This document shows positions 50,545 to 58,828 of a stretch of DNA of 59,031 nucleotides, piece after piece. Location: the NCBI GenBank assembly GCA_946548085.1, contig CAMNPN010000081.1, positions 1 through 59,031 of the forward strand, given 5' to 3'. Numbering within the stretch: position 1 is the first letter of the stretch; each line of letters opens with the position of its first letter. Origin of the DNA: an uncultured Prevotella sp. (GTDB lineage: Bacteria > Bacteroidota > Bacteroidia > Bacteroidales > Bacteroidaceae). The translations under genes and the position numbers were made by a program. The notes below the pieces were generated by a model that was given only the letters and a program-made list of their open reading frames with translations, was not told where the DNA came from and ran no database searches.

Positions 50545-53265
50545 ATGAGCCAGAAAAGAGTTTACCTCTTCGGTAACGGTAAGGCCGAAGGCAATGCGAA
50601 AATGCGTGAGGAACTGGGTGGCAAGGGTGCTAACCTTGCTGAGATGAACCTGATCGGGGTTCCCGTTCCTCCAGGTTTCACCATCACTACAGACTGCTGT
50701 AACGAATACTATCAGGTAGGTCAGCAGAAAATCATGGAACTGCTTAACGACGACGTGATGGCAGCCGTGAAGCACATTGAGACGCTGATGAACTCAAAGT
50801 TCGGCGATAAGGAGAATCCTCTGCTTGTCTCTGTCCGTTCGGGTGCACGTGCCTCCATGCCCGGTATGATGGATACCATCCTTAACCTTGGTCTGAACGA
50901 CGAGGTAGCCGAGGGAATGGTGAAGAAGACCAACAATCCTCACTTCGTTTACGACAGCTATCGTCGTTTCGTACAGATGTACGGTGATGTGGTGCTCGAG
51001 ATGAAGCCCGTGAACAAGACTGATATCGACCCGTTTGAGGAGATCATTGAGAAGGTGAAGGAAGAGCGCGGCGTGAAGCTGGACAAGGACCTGAACGTCG
51101 ACGAGCTGAAGAAACTCGTGAAGCTGTTCAAGGAGGCTATCAAGGAGCGCACAGGTAAGGACTTCCCCAACGATCCTATCGAGCAGCTCTGGGGTGCCAT
51201 CTGCGCCGTGTTCCGCAGCTGGATGAACGAGCGTGCCATCCTCTATCGTAAGATGGAAGGCATCCCCGACGAGTGGGGTACAGCCGTTAGCGTGATGGCC
51301 ATGGTATTCGGTAACATGGGCGACACCTCGGCTACCGGTGTATGCTTCAGCCGCGATGCTGCCAATGGTGAGAACATCTTCAACGGTGAGTATCTGGTGA
51401 ACGCACAGGGTGAGGACGTTGTGGCTGGTATCCGTACCCCGCAGCAGATCACGAAGGTTGGTTCTCAGCGTTGGGCTGAGCGCGCTGGCATCTCTGAGGA
51501 GGAGCGCGCTGCCAAGTATCCTTCTATGGAGGAGGCTATGCCTGAGATCTACAAGGAGCTCGATGGCATCCAGAACAAGCTCGAGGAGCACTATCGCGAT
51601 ATGCAGGATATGGAGTTCACCGTACAGGAAGGTAAGCTCTGGTTCCTGCAGACTCGTAACGGTAAGCGTACGGGTGCTGCTATGGTGAAGATCGCCATCG
51701 ACCTGCTCCACGAGGGTAAGATCGACGAGAAGACCGCCATCCTGCGCTGTGAGCCCCAGAAGCTCGATGAGTTGCTGCACCCCGTATTCGACAAGAAGGC
51801 GCTGTCTACCGCTAAGGTGATCGCCCAGGGTCTGCCTGCTTCTCCCGGTGCTGCCTGTGGTCAGATTGTGTTCCACGCTGACGATGCTCAGGCATGGCAT
51901 GCTGACGGACACAAGGTGGTGCTCGTACGTATCGAGACCTCTCCGGAAGACCTCGCTGGTATGTCGGCTGCTGAGGGTATCCTCACTGCTCGTGGCGGTA
52001 TGACCTCTCACGCTGCTGTCGTGGCTCGTGGTATGGGTAAGTGCTGTGTGTCGGGCGTTGGTTCGCTGAATGTAAGCTATAAGGACAAGACCGTTGAGAT
52101 CGACGGCGTTGTATATAAAGAGGGTGACTACATCTCTCTGAACGGTTCTACCGGTCAGGTATACGCAGGTGAGGTTACCACGAAGGCTGCAGAGCTCTCT
52201 GGCGACTTCAAGGAGCTGATGGACCTCTGCGACAAGTACACCAAGCTGCAGGTTCGTACCAATGCTGATACGCCTCGTGACGCTCAGCTGGCTCGCGAAT
52301 TCGGTGCCAAGGGTATCGGTCTGACACGTACAGAGCACATGTTCTTCGAGGATAAGAAGATCGTGGCAATGCGTGAGATGATTCTGGCCGACAGCGTTGC
52401 CGGACGTGAGAAGGCGCTGGCTAAGCTGCTGCCTTATCAGAAGGCCGACTTCAAGGGCATCCTTGAGGCGATGGACGGTCTGCCCGTGAACATCCGTCTG
52501 CTCGATCCTCCTCTTCATGAGTTCGTTCCCCACGATCTTGCTGGTCAGGAGACCATGGCTAAGGAGATGGGTGTGAGTGTTGAGGACATCAAGCGCCGCG
52601 TTGACTCTCTGGCAGAGAACAACCCGATGCTGGGTCACCGTGGTTGCCGTCTGGGTATCACCTTCCCCGAGATCACCGCTATGCAGACAAAGGCTATCCT
52701 CGGTGCTGCTTGCGAACTGAAGAAGGAAGGCAAGAATCCTATGCCCGAGATCATGGTTCCGCTGATTGGTACGCTGTATGAGCTGAAGCAGCAGAAGGAG
52801 GTTATCCAGACAGCCGCTAAGGAAGTGTTTGCCGCTGAGGGCATCGAGGTTGAGTTCGAAATTGGTACGATGATCGAGATTCCGCGTGCTGCCCTGACAG
52901 CCGACCGCATCGCTACCGAGGCTCAGTACTTCTCATTCGGTACTAACGACCTGACGCAGATGACCTTCGGTTACTCGCGCGACGATATTGCTTCGTTCCT
53001 GCCTGTTTACCTTGACAAGAAGATCCTGAAGGTAGACCCGTTCCAGGTGCTCGACCAGAAGGGTGTCGGCAAGCTCATCAAGTACGCCGTGAAGGAAGGC
53101 CGTGCCGTTCGTCCCGAGCTCCGCTGCGGTATCTGCGGTGAGCATGGTGGTGAGCCCAGCTCCGTGAAGTTCTGCGCCAAGATCGGTATGAACTACGCCA
53201 GCTGCTCTCCGTTCCGCGTGCCTATCGCCCGCCTCGCCGCCGCGCAGGCCGCTGTCGAGGATTAA
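50545..53265 (+). CDS. ppdK: Pyruvate, phosphate dikinase
   Basis: A 906-residue enzyme interconverting pyruvate + ATP + Pi and phosphoenolpyruvate + AMP + PPi, used by many anaerobes for PPi-linked glycolysis or gluconeogenesis. It has the N-terminal ATP-grasp domain (LGGKGANLAEMNLIGVPVPP; SVRSGARASMPGMMDTILNL), the swivelling phosphohistidine domain (GGMTSHAAVVARGMGKCCVS, catalytic His near residue 489) and the C-terminal PEP/pyruvate barrel (GLTRTEHMF; FGTNDLTQMTFGYSRDD; CGICGEHGGEPSS). Length is normal. Codon use is strongly biased, consistent with high expression. A hairpin follows at 53285-53314. Confidence 0.97.
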   Translation: MSQKRVYLFGNGKAEGNAKMREELGGKGANLAEMNLIGVPVPPGFTITTDCCNEYYQVGQQKIMELLNDDVMAAVKHIETLMNSKFGDKENPLLVSVRSGARASMPGMMDTILNLGLNDEVAEGMVKKTNNPHFVYDSYRRFVQMYGDVVLEMKPVNKTDIDPFEEIIEKVKEERGVKLDKDLNVDELKKLVKLFKEAIKERTGKDFPNDPIEQLWGAICAVFRSWMNERAILYRKMEGIPDEWGTAVSVMAMVFGNMGDTSATGVCFSRDAANGENIFNGEYLVNAQGEDVVAGIRTPQQITKVGSQRWAERAGISEEERAAKYPSMEEAMPEIYKELDGIQNKLEEHYRDMQDMEFTVQEGKLWFLQTRNGKRTGAAMVKIAIDLLHEGKIDEKTAILRCEPQKLDELLHPVFDKKALSTAKVIAQGLPASPGAACGQIVFHADDAQAWHADGHKVVLVRIETSPEDLAGMSAAEGILTARGGMTSHAAVVARGMGKCCVSGVGSLNVSYKDKTVEIDGVVYKEGDYISLNGSTGQVYAGEVTTKAAELSGDFKELMDLCDKYTKLQVRTNADTPRDAQLAREFGAKGIGLTRTEHMFFEDKKIVAMREMILADSVAGREKALAKLLPYQKADFKGILEAMDGLPVNIRLLDPPLHEFVPHDLAGQETMAKEMGVSVEDIKRRVDSLAENNPMLGHRGCRLGITFPEITAMQTKAILGAACELKKEGKNPMPEIMVPLIGTLYELKQQKEVIQTAAKEVFAAEGIEVEFEIGTMIEIPRAALTADRIATEAQYFSFGTNDLTQMTFGYSRDDIASFLPVYLDKKILKVDPFQVLDQKGVGKLIKYAVKEGRAVRPELRCGICGEHGGEPSSVKFCAKIGMNYASCSPFRVPIARLAAAQAAVED

Positions 53266-53284
53266 AGATTCCGACATATTATCT

Positions 53285-53314
53285 GAAGGGAGTTCGGAAG
53301 GGCTCCCTTCTTTA
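53285..53314 (+). terminator. Hairpin terminator after ppdK
   Basis: GAAGGGAG (53285-53292) pairs with CTCCCTTC (53303-53310) around TTCGGAAGGG, followed by TTTAATTT. The next gene begins 24 bases later, so it may be leaky. Confidence 0.65.
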
Positions 53315-53337
53315 ATTTAAAATAAAAATGTAGACTT

Positions 53338-53745
53338 ATGAAGAAGATTATTATTATGGTGGCTCTTGCCATGATGGCTGGCATGCTGCCAACAAGTAAT
53401 GCCCAGGCACAAGATGTGATCACCTCTGCATCGCAGGTTGATCCGGTAGCTGCCGCAGCACAGAAGAAAGCAGAGAAGGAGGCCCGCAAGGCCCAGAAGG
53501 CTCAGGAGAAGGCTGCCAAGAAAGCCAAGAAGGCTGAGAAGGAAGCCGAGAAGCGCCAGAAGGCTATTAAGAAAGCTGAAAAGGCTCAGAAAGACTATGA
53601 GAAAGCCATGAAGCGTGCCCAGGAGGCCAGCGACAAGGCAGCCCGCGAAGGTACGCCCGAGGCTCAGGCCAAGGCTCAGAAGGCTCAGGAGAAGGCTCAG
53701 AAGGCCCTGCTCAAGGCAGAGAAACTTGCCAAGAAGGCCAAGTAA
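53338..53745 (+). CDS. Secreted Lys/Ala-rich coiled-coil protein of unknown function
   Basis: A 135-residue protein with a signal peptide (MKKIIIMVALAMMAGMLPTS, cleavage near NAQAQ). The mature part is almost entirely Ala, Lys, Glu and Gln (KAEKEARKAQKAQEKAAKKA, and KAQKAQEKAQKALLKAEKLA), forming one long charged helix. No family is recognised; it recalls small histone-H1-like or TolA-linker-like helices and the S16 tail in this window. It follows ppdK by 72 bases and may share its transcript. Confidence 0.75.
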   Translation: MKKIIIMVALAMMAGMLPTSNAQAQDVITSASQVDPVAAAAQKKAEKEARKAQKAQEKAAKKAKKAEKEAEKRQKAIKKAEKAQKDYEKAMKRAQEASDKAAREGTPEAQAKAQKAQEKAQKALLKAEKLAKKAK

Positions 53746-53763
53746 TTACTTCTCTTTAACAGT

Positions 53764-54798
53764 TTAGAATTGACGGAGGGCAGCGATAAGTTCGCTGTTC
53801 TCTGTTTTTGTACCGATGGTGATGCGCAGGCAGTTCTCACACAGTTGCACACGATGGCGGTTCCTGACGATGATACCCTTGTCCACGAGGTAGTTATAGA
53901 TGGTTGGGGCATCGCTCATCTTGGCCAGGAAGAAGTTCGCATCTGTCGGGTACACCTTCTCGCAGATGGGCAGCATTGCGAACGCGTCGATCATCCGTGA
54001 ACGCTCTTGTAGCAGTATCTTCACCCAGTTGTCGACCTCGAAGGGGTCTTTCAGGGCTTCGAGAGCCTGCTGTTGGGTGAGCAGGTTTACGTTGTACGGG
54101 TATTTCACCTTGTTGAATAGCTGTATGATCTCCTCCGATGCAAAGGCCATGCCCAGACGTATGGCGGCGCAGCCCCATGCTTTCGACATGGTGTTGAGCA
54201 CGATGAGGTTTGGATATTTCGACAACTGTGCTCTGAAGGTCGGCTGTGAGGAGAAGTCGCTATATGCCTCGTCGACGATGACCAGACCCTCGAACTGCTC
54301 AATCACCTTAATCACTTCCTCCCGGTTCAGGCAATTACCCGTGGGGTTGTTGGGCGTGCAGAGCCAGGTGAGCTTGGTATGACTGTCGGTAGCGGCCAGC
54401 AGACGATCGGCACTGATCTGGTAGTGTTCGTCGAGCAGCACCGGCCGGTACTCCACGTCGTTGATGTCGGCACACACCTTATACATGCCGTAGGTGGGCT
54501 CGATGGCCACCACGTTGTCCTTTCCCGGTTCGCAGAAGCAACGGTATGGCAGGTCGATAGCCTCGTCGCTGCCGTTGCCGAGGAAGATATTCTCCGCAGG
54601 CACGCCCTTCACCTTCGACAGGGCCTCCTTCAGCTCTAGCTGCAAGGGGTCGGGATAGCGGTTAAAGGGTTGATTATACGGGTTCTCGTTGGCATCGAGA
54701 AACACACGGGCCTCCCTGCCGGCATATTCATTCCTTGCAGAGCTATATGGAGCCAGACTCCATATATTCTTCCTACACAACTGCTCTATACTAATCAT
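53764..54798 (-). CDS. hisC: Histidinol-phosphate aminotransferase
   Basis: A 344-residue PLP-dependent fold-I aminotransferase: [31 protein letters not shown] (75-82), [17 protein letters not shown] and the Schiff-base lysine in [16 protein letters not shown] (K206). It converts imidazole-acetol phosphate to histidinol phosphate. Third gene of hisG-hisD-hisC. The gap to hisD contains TAAACTC heptamers. hisB, which often follows hisC in Bacteroidales, is not present. Confidence 0.95.
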   Translation of the reverse strand: MISIEQLCRKNIWSLAPYSSARNEYAGREARVFLDANENPYNQPFNRYPDPLQLELKEALSKVKGVPAENIFLGNGSDEAIDLPYRCFCEPGKDNVVAIEPTYGMYKVCADINDVEYRPVLLDEHYQISADRLLAATDSHTKLTWLCTPNNPTGNCLNREEVIKVIEQFEGLVIVDEAYSDFSSQPTFRAQLSKYPNLIVLNTMSKAWGCAAIRLGMAFASEEIIQLFNKVKYPYNVNLLTQQQALEALKDPFEVDNWVKILLQERSRMIDAFAMLPICEKVYPTDANFFLAKMSDAPTIYNYLVDKGIIVRNRHRVQLCENCLRITIGTKTENSELIAALRQF

Positions 54799-54848
54799 CT
54801 ATAAACTCTAAACTCTAAACAAAAACTCTAAACTCAAGTCTCTAAACT
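54799..54848. repeat. TAAACTC heptamer array between hisD and hisC
   Basis: ATAAACTC-TAAACTC-TAAAC...ACTCTAAACTC continues across the hisD stop codon (TGA at 54834-54836) into its last codons, so the HisD C-terminus KSLET is encoded by the array. It is directly repeated rather than palindromic. Confidence 0.75.
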
Positions 54849-56120
54849 CTTCATTCTCACGCTCATGGCGTTCTTATGGGCATCGAGCTGTTCGGCCTCA
54901 GCCATCAGCTCCACAGCATGGCCGATGCTCTGGATGCCTTCAGCTGTCAGATGCTGGAAGGTCACCTTCCGGCAGTAGCTGTCGAGGTTGACGCCATTAT
55001 AGGCCGTCGCATAGCCGTGGGTAGGCAGGGTGTGGTTCGTGCCGCTGGCATAGTCGCCGGCACTCTCACAGGCATATTCGCCGAGGAATACGCTACCGGC
55101 ATTGATCACCTGACTGGCGAGTTTCTCGTAGTCTTTCGTCTGAATGATCAAATGCTCAGGGGCGTAGGCGTTGGAGAGGTCGATGGCCTCCTGCTTGTTG
55201 CTGACGAGTACCAGCGTACTGTTCTCCAGTGCCTTCGCGGCGATCTCCTTGCGAGGCAGCAGCTCCAACTGTCGGTTTACCTCGGCCTGCACGTCGAGTA
55301 TCACTTGTTCAGATGTGGTGATAAGCAGCACCTGCGAGTCAATGCCGTGTTCAGCCTGCGACAGCAGGTCGGCTGCTACAAACTCTATATTGGCATCCTC
55401 ATCGGCGATGACACATACCTCCGAGGGGCCTGCAGGCATGTCGATGGCCACGTCGTGCAGACTCACCTGTTGCTTGGCGGCCATCACGTATTGATTGCCA
55501 GGACCGAATATCTTATAGACCTTGGGTACCGATTCCGTGCCGTAGGCCATCGCACCGATAGCCTGAACACCGCCGGCTTTGAAGATCTTGTTTACACCGG
55601 CTATGCGGGCTGCCACGAGGATGGCGGGGTTTACCTTCCCGTCACGCCCCGGAGGGGTACAGAGTACGATCTCTTTGCAACCGGCAATCTTGGCCGGTGT
55701 GGCGAGCATCAGCACGGTAGAGAAGAGTGGGGCAGTGCCACCGGGGATATAGAGACCCACCTTCTCGATGGCGATACTCTTCTGCCAGCAGGTGACACCT
55801 GGCTGCGTCTCCACTTTCTTGCTCTTGAACAGCTGGGACTCGTGGAAGGCGTGAATGTTATAGTGTGCCAGTTGGATGGCAGCCTTCAGCTCGGCTCCCA
55901 CCAGGTGCTCTGCCTCTTCCATCTCCTCGTGAGAGACCTCGAGGGCGGGCAGGTCCACATGGTCGAACTTTAGTTCATAGCCTTTTACGGCATCATCGCC
56001 GCGCTTGCGGATATCCGCCAGTACAGAGGCTACGGTGTCGTTGAGTTTCGACACATCCAGGTGTGGACGCTCTGTTATCTTCTGCCACTGCTCCCGTTTG
56101 GGATATCTTATTATTCTCAT
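54834..56120 (-). CDS. hisD: Histidinol dehydrogenase
   Basis: A 428-residue zinc enzyme performing the last two oxidations to histidine. VGLYIPGGTAPLFSTVLMLA, KIFGPGNQYVMAAKQQVSLH, IDMPAGPSEVCVIAD, and LSQAEHGIDSQVLLIT with the catalytic Glu-His and zinc ligands are all present; GDYASGTNHTLPTHGYA completes the active site. Length is normal. It lies 4 bases after hisG. Its last five residues derive from the TAAACTC heptamers. Confidence 0.96.
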   Translation of the reverse strand: MRIIRYPKREQWQKITERPHLDVSKLNDTVASVLADIRKRGDDAVKGYELKFDHVDLPALEVSHEEMEEAEHLVGAELKAAIQLAHYNIHAFHESQLFKSKKVETQPGVTCWQKSIAIEKVGLYIPGGTAPLFSTVLMLATPAKIAGCKEIVLCTPPGRDGKVNPAILVAARIAGVNKIFKAGGVQAIGAMAYGTESVPKVYKIFGPGNQYVMAAKQQVSLHDVAIDMPAGPSEVCVIADEDANIEFVAADLLSQAEHGIDSQVLLITTSEQVILDVQAEVNRQLELLPRKEIAAKALENSTLVLVSNKQEAIDLSNAYAPEHLIIQTKDYEKLASQVINAGSVFLGEYACESAGDYASGTNHTLPTHGYATAYNGVNLDSYCRKVTFQHLTAEGIQSIGHAVELMAEAEQLDAHKNAMSVRMKSLET

Positions 56121-56124
56121 AATC

Positions 56125-56976
56125 TCAAAGAATCATTTTCTCAATCGGTGTCACGAGGATGCCCTGAGCACCCATCTCCTTCAGTTTACCGATAATCTCC
56201 CAGAACTGCTTTTGGTCGAGCACGGTGTGTACCGAGCACCATTCGTCGTCGGCCAGTGGAATGATTGTGGGACTCTTCAGGCCTGGCAACACGTCGATAA
56301 TCTCCTCGAGTCGGGCTTTCGGCGCATTCATGCGTACATATTTCTTATCCTCAGCATCTTTCACAGCCTTGAAGCGGAAGAGCATCTGCTCCAGTATCTG
56401 GCGCTTCTCCTCAGAGAGCTGCTTGTTGCCGATGAGCAGGGCTTCGCTCTGCATCACCACCTCCACCTCGCGCAGATTGTTGCTCACGAGGGTAGAGCCA
56501 CTGCTGACGATATCGAAAATACCGTCGGCCAGTCCGATGCCCGGGCTGATCTCCACAGACCCTGTGATGACGTGGATCTCTGCATGGATATGATGCTTAT
56601 CGAGGAATTGCTTGAGAATGGCGGGGTAGGAGGTGGCAATCTTCTTGCCATTGAACCACTCCACGCCCTGGTAGTTGATCTCCTTGGGGATGGCCAGCGA
56701 CAGGCGACACTTCGAGAATCCGAGGCGCGAGACGATCTCTGCGTCTTCTCCGCGCTCCACGAACTCGTTCTCACCTACCACACCAATATCGGCCACACCG
56801 GAGGCTACGCTTTGGGGGATGTCATCATCACGAAGGTATAACACTTCGAGGGGGAAGTTGGACGACTGTACCAGCAGGGTGCGCTTCGAGGCACTCACCT
56901 TGATATCGGCCTCCGACAGCAGGTTCATCGTATCGTCGAACAGACGTCCTTTGGATTGTACTGCAATTCTTAACAT
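56125..56976 (-). CDS. hisG: ATP phosphoribosyltransferase, long form
   Basis: A 283-residue HisG catalysing the first step of histidine synthesis. The start MLRIAVQSKGRLFDDTMNLL is 33 codons inside the longest ORF and fits the TACCTTTG promoter at 57013-57020. DIGVVGENEFVE and the PRPP-binding segment DGIFDIVSSGSTLVSNNLRE are clear. The C-terminal regulatory domain (LKSPTIIPLADDEWCSVHTV, ending MGAQGILVTPIEKMIL) marks the long, self-regulated form that does not need HisZ and is inhibited by histidine. Confidence 0.95.
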   Translation of the reverse strand: MLRIAVQSKGRLFDDTMNLLSEADIKVSASKRTLLVQSSNFPLEVLYLRDDDIPQSVASGVADIGVVGENEFVERGEDAEIVSRLGFSKCRLSLAIPKEINYQGVEWFNGKKIATSYPAILKQFLDKHHIHAEIHVITGSVEISPGIGLADGIFDIVSSGSTLVSNNLREVEVVMQSEALLIGNKQLSEEKRQILEQMLFRFKAVKDAEDKKYVRMNAPKARLEEIIDVLPGLKSPTIIPLADDEWCSVHTVLDQKQFWEIIGKLKEMGAQGILVTPIEKMIL

Positions 56977-57012
56977 GTTCGTTGTAAAGTCTCTAATTTG
57001 CAAATTCGCGTG

Positions 57013-57020
57013 CAAAGGTA
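57013..57020 (-). promoter_or_regulatory. TACCTTTG promoter element for hisGDC
   Basis: Minus-strand TACCTTTGCACGC lies about 37 bases upstream of the hisG start. No attenuator-like His-codon leader is seen in the short leader. Confidence 0.65.
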
Positions 57021-57064
57021 CGAAATTTCTGTGATTATCTGTGTCATCTGTGGCTAAAAATTTG

Positions 57065-57072
57065 TACCTTTG
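57065..57072 (+). promoter_or_regulatory. TACCTTTG promoter element for the lytic transglycosylase
   Basis: TACCTTTGCACCG is 29 bases upstream of the ATG at 57101, divergent from the his promoter. Confidence 0.7.
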
Positions 57073-57100
57073 CACCGATTTTAATGGCTAAGTCAACGGA

Positions 57101-58225
57101 ATGGTGTCTTTTTTGAATAATTATTCGCTATTTGCTTGCGTGGTCATGCTTATCTGTTCCTGTTCTCAGAAACAGGAGCGGGTGATGACGCCCTATGGGT
57201 CTGTGCTCGACTCGGTCATCGTCACCGAGGATTTCGACCTGCAGCAGATTCAGACCAGCGGGGATATGATCATGGCGACGGTCAGCGGACCGCAGACCTA
57301 CTACGACTATCACGGCAAGTCGCTGGGCACACAGTATCTGATATGTCAGCGGCTGGCCGACTCCCTGGGCGTCAGACTGCGGGTCGACGTCTGCCGCGAC
57401 AGTGCCGAGCTCGTCGGCCGCCAGCAGGCCGGCGACGCAGACCTCATCGCCTATCCTTCGCCTGGACACATCGAGGCGGGCAACGACAAACCGGTGCTGG
57501 CAGCGGAGCTGAAAGTATGGAACAGGCCCTCGAGGGTCGACGAGGCCCGACAGCAGGAGCACGACCTGCTTACTGTCCGTAAGGTGCGCCGGCGCATCTT
57601 CTCACCGATGCTCGACGCCAAGGGGGGTATCATCTCGCATTACGACCACCTCTTCATGACCCATAGCCGCACGGTGCGCTGGGACTGGCGGCTGATGGCA
57701 GCGCAATGCTACCAGGAGTCTACCTTCGACCCGAGGGCCGTCTCCTTTGCGGGTGCCAAGGGACTGATGCAGATCATGCCCGGCACGGCCGACCACCTCG
57801 GGCTCTCGCGCGACAAGCTCTACGACCCGGAAAGCAATATCGCAGCAGCAGCGAAATATATCGCCGAGCTGCAACAGGCTTTTTCCGATATCCGTGACCA
57901 CTACGAGCGAACTAATTTTGTGCTCGCCAGCTACAACGGCGGGGCGCACCATATCCGCGACGCAATGGCCCTGGCTCGTCGCGACGGACGTAATCCCCAC
58001 CGCTGGAGCGACGTGTCGACCTATGTGCTCAGACTTGCCCAGCCGCAGTATTACAACGACCCCATCGTGAAGCACGGTTACATGCGTGGTTCAGAAACCG
58101 TCGACTATGTGGCGAAGATCCGGCAGCGCCACGCCGGCTATCAGGGGGTGAAGTCGCCCCACATGGGCTTCCATCCCTCACAGCCCCGAAAAGCCGACAA
58201 ACGGAAGAATAAGTACGATCTCTGA
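57101..58225 (+). CDS. MltF-like lytic transglycosylase lipoprotein
   Basis: A 374-residue lipoprotein (lipobox LICSC near residue 20). The N-terminal half (residues about 45-160) resembles a solute-binding domain (GPQTYYDYHGKSLGTQYLIC, ADSLGVRLRVDVCRDSAELV, DADLIAYPSP). The C-terminal SLT domain has MAAQCYQESTFDPRAVSFAG with catalytic Glu206, then KGLMQIMPGTADHLGL and FVLASYNGGAHHIRDA. This two-domain order is that of MltF, which cleaves peptidoglycan to 1,6-anhydro ends. It has its own promoter. Confidence 0.88.
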   Translation: MVSFLNNYSLFACVVMLICSCSQKQERVMTPYGSVLDSVIVTEDFDLQQIQTSGDMIMATVSGPQTYYDYHGKSLGTQYLICQRLADSLGVRLRVDVCRDSAELVGRQQAGDADLIAYPSPGHIEAGNDKPVLAAELKVWNRPSRVDEARQQEHDLLTVRKVRRRIFSPMLDAKGGIISHYDHLFMTHSRTVRWDWRLMAAQCYQESTFDPRAVSFAGAKGLMQIMPGTADHLGLSRDKLYDPESNIAAAAKYIAELQQAFSDIRDHYERTNFVLASYNGGAHHIRDAMALARRDGRNPHRWSDVSTYVLRLAQPQYYNDPIVKHGYMRGSETVDYVAKIRQRHAGYQGVKSPHMGFHPSQPRKADKRKNKYDL

Positions 58226-58267
58226 CTAATTTTTCGCTTTTCGTGCTTGTAATTCGAATAAATGTCG

Positions 58268-58275
58268 TAACTTTG
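58268..58275 (+). promoter_or_regulatory. TAACTTTG promoter element for the small lipoprotein
   Basis: TAACTTTGCCCGC is 34 bases upstream of the ATG at 58310. Confidence 0.7.
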
Positions 58276-58309
58276 CCCGCAGAAAGCTAAAACCTAACCC
58301 ATAGAAAGT

Positions 58310-58825
58310 ATGACAAACGGTGTGAAAGTGATAGTGTCACTGCTACTCGGCACTCTGCTGACGGCCTGCGGCGGACAGCAGCAGCCCAAGGCGTATGTGA
58401 GTGAACTGACGAGCGACGACAGTCTGACGATACGCATGGGCCAGTGGGATCTGACACGCTATCATAGTGATAAGTTGGGCATGGACATCAACTACCCCTC
58501 GTTTCTCTACCATCAGGAGATGCCCTCGGAGACCAGTCAGGAGTTGTTTGTGGCCGAGGATGTCTCTATCTCCGTCATCGTCGATTCCCTTACAGGCATG
58601 AATTACAGTGCCGGACAGCAGATGATGGGCATGGGTGCCGATTTGGTCGACGTCGGTGATAACTACAGCATCCTCACCGGCATGGAGGAGAAATGGGAAT
58701 ACTACGGAAAGGTGATTGATGTCGACACCACGCGGGTGGTGACCGTCATGCTCCGCTATTTCCCCGACCATAGCGAGGCTGTCGAGCCCATCCGCGAATG
58801 GGTGAACAATTTTGAGGTCAGATAA
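58310..58825 (+). CDS. Small lipoprotein of unknown function
   Basis: A 171-residue protein with a lipoprotein signal peptide (IVSLLLGTLLTACGG; lipidated Cys20). The mature part (GMDINYPSFLYHQEMPSETS, ISVIVDSLTGMNYSAGQQMM, and YFPDHSEAVEPIREWVNNFE at the end) has the look of PsbP-like or stress-lipoprotein domains, which share the pattern 'GMDINYPSFL', but no family is assigned. It is monocistronic with its own promoter. Confidence 0.7.
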   Translation: MTNGVKVIVSLLLGTLLTACGGQQQPKAYVSELTSDDSLTIRMGQWDLTRYHSDKLGMDINYPSFLYHQEMPSETSQELFVAEDVSISVIVDSLTGMNYSAGQQMMGMGADLVDVGDNYSILTGMEEKWEYYGKVIDVDTTRVVTVMLRYFPDHSEAVEPIREWVNNFEVR

Positions 58826-58828
58826 GCG

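Noticed and set aside
50794..52638. A 614-codon antisense ORF across ppdK
   Set aside because: It is a mirror of the strongly biased codon use of ppdK; ppdK is full length and conserved on the other strand.
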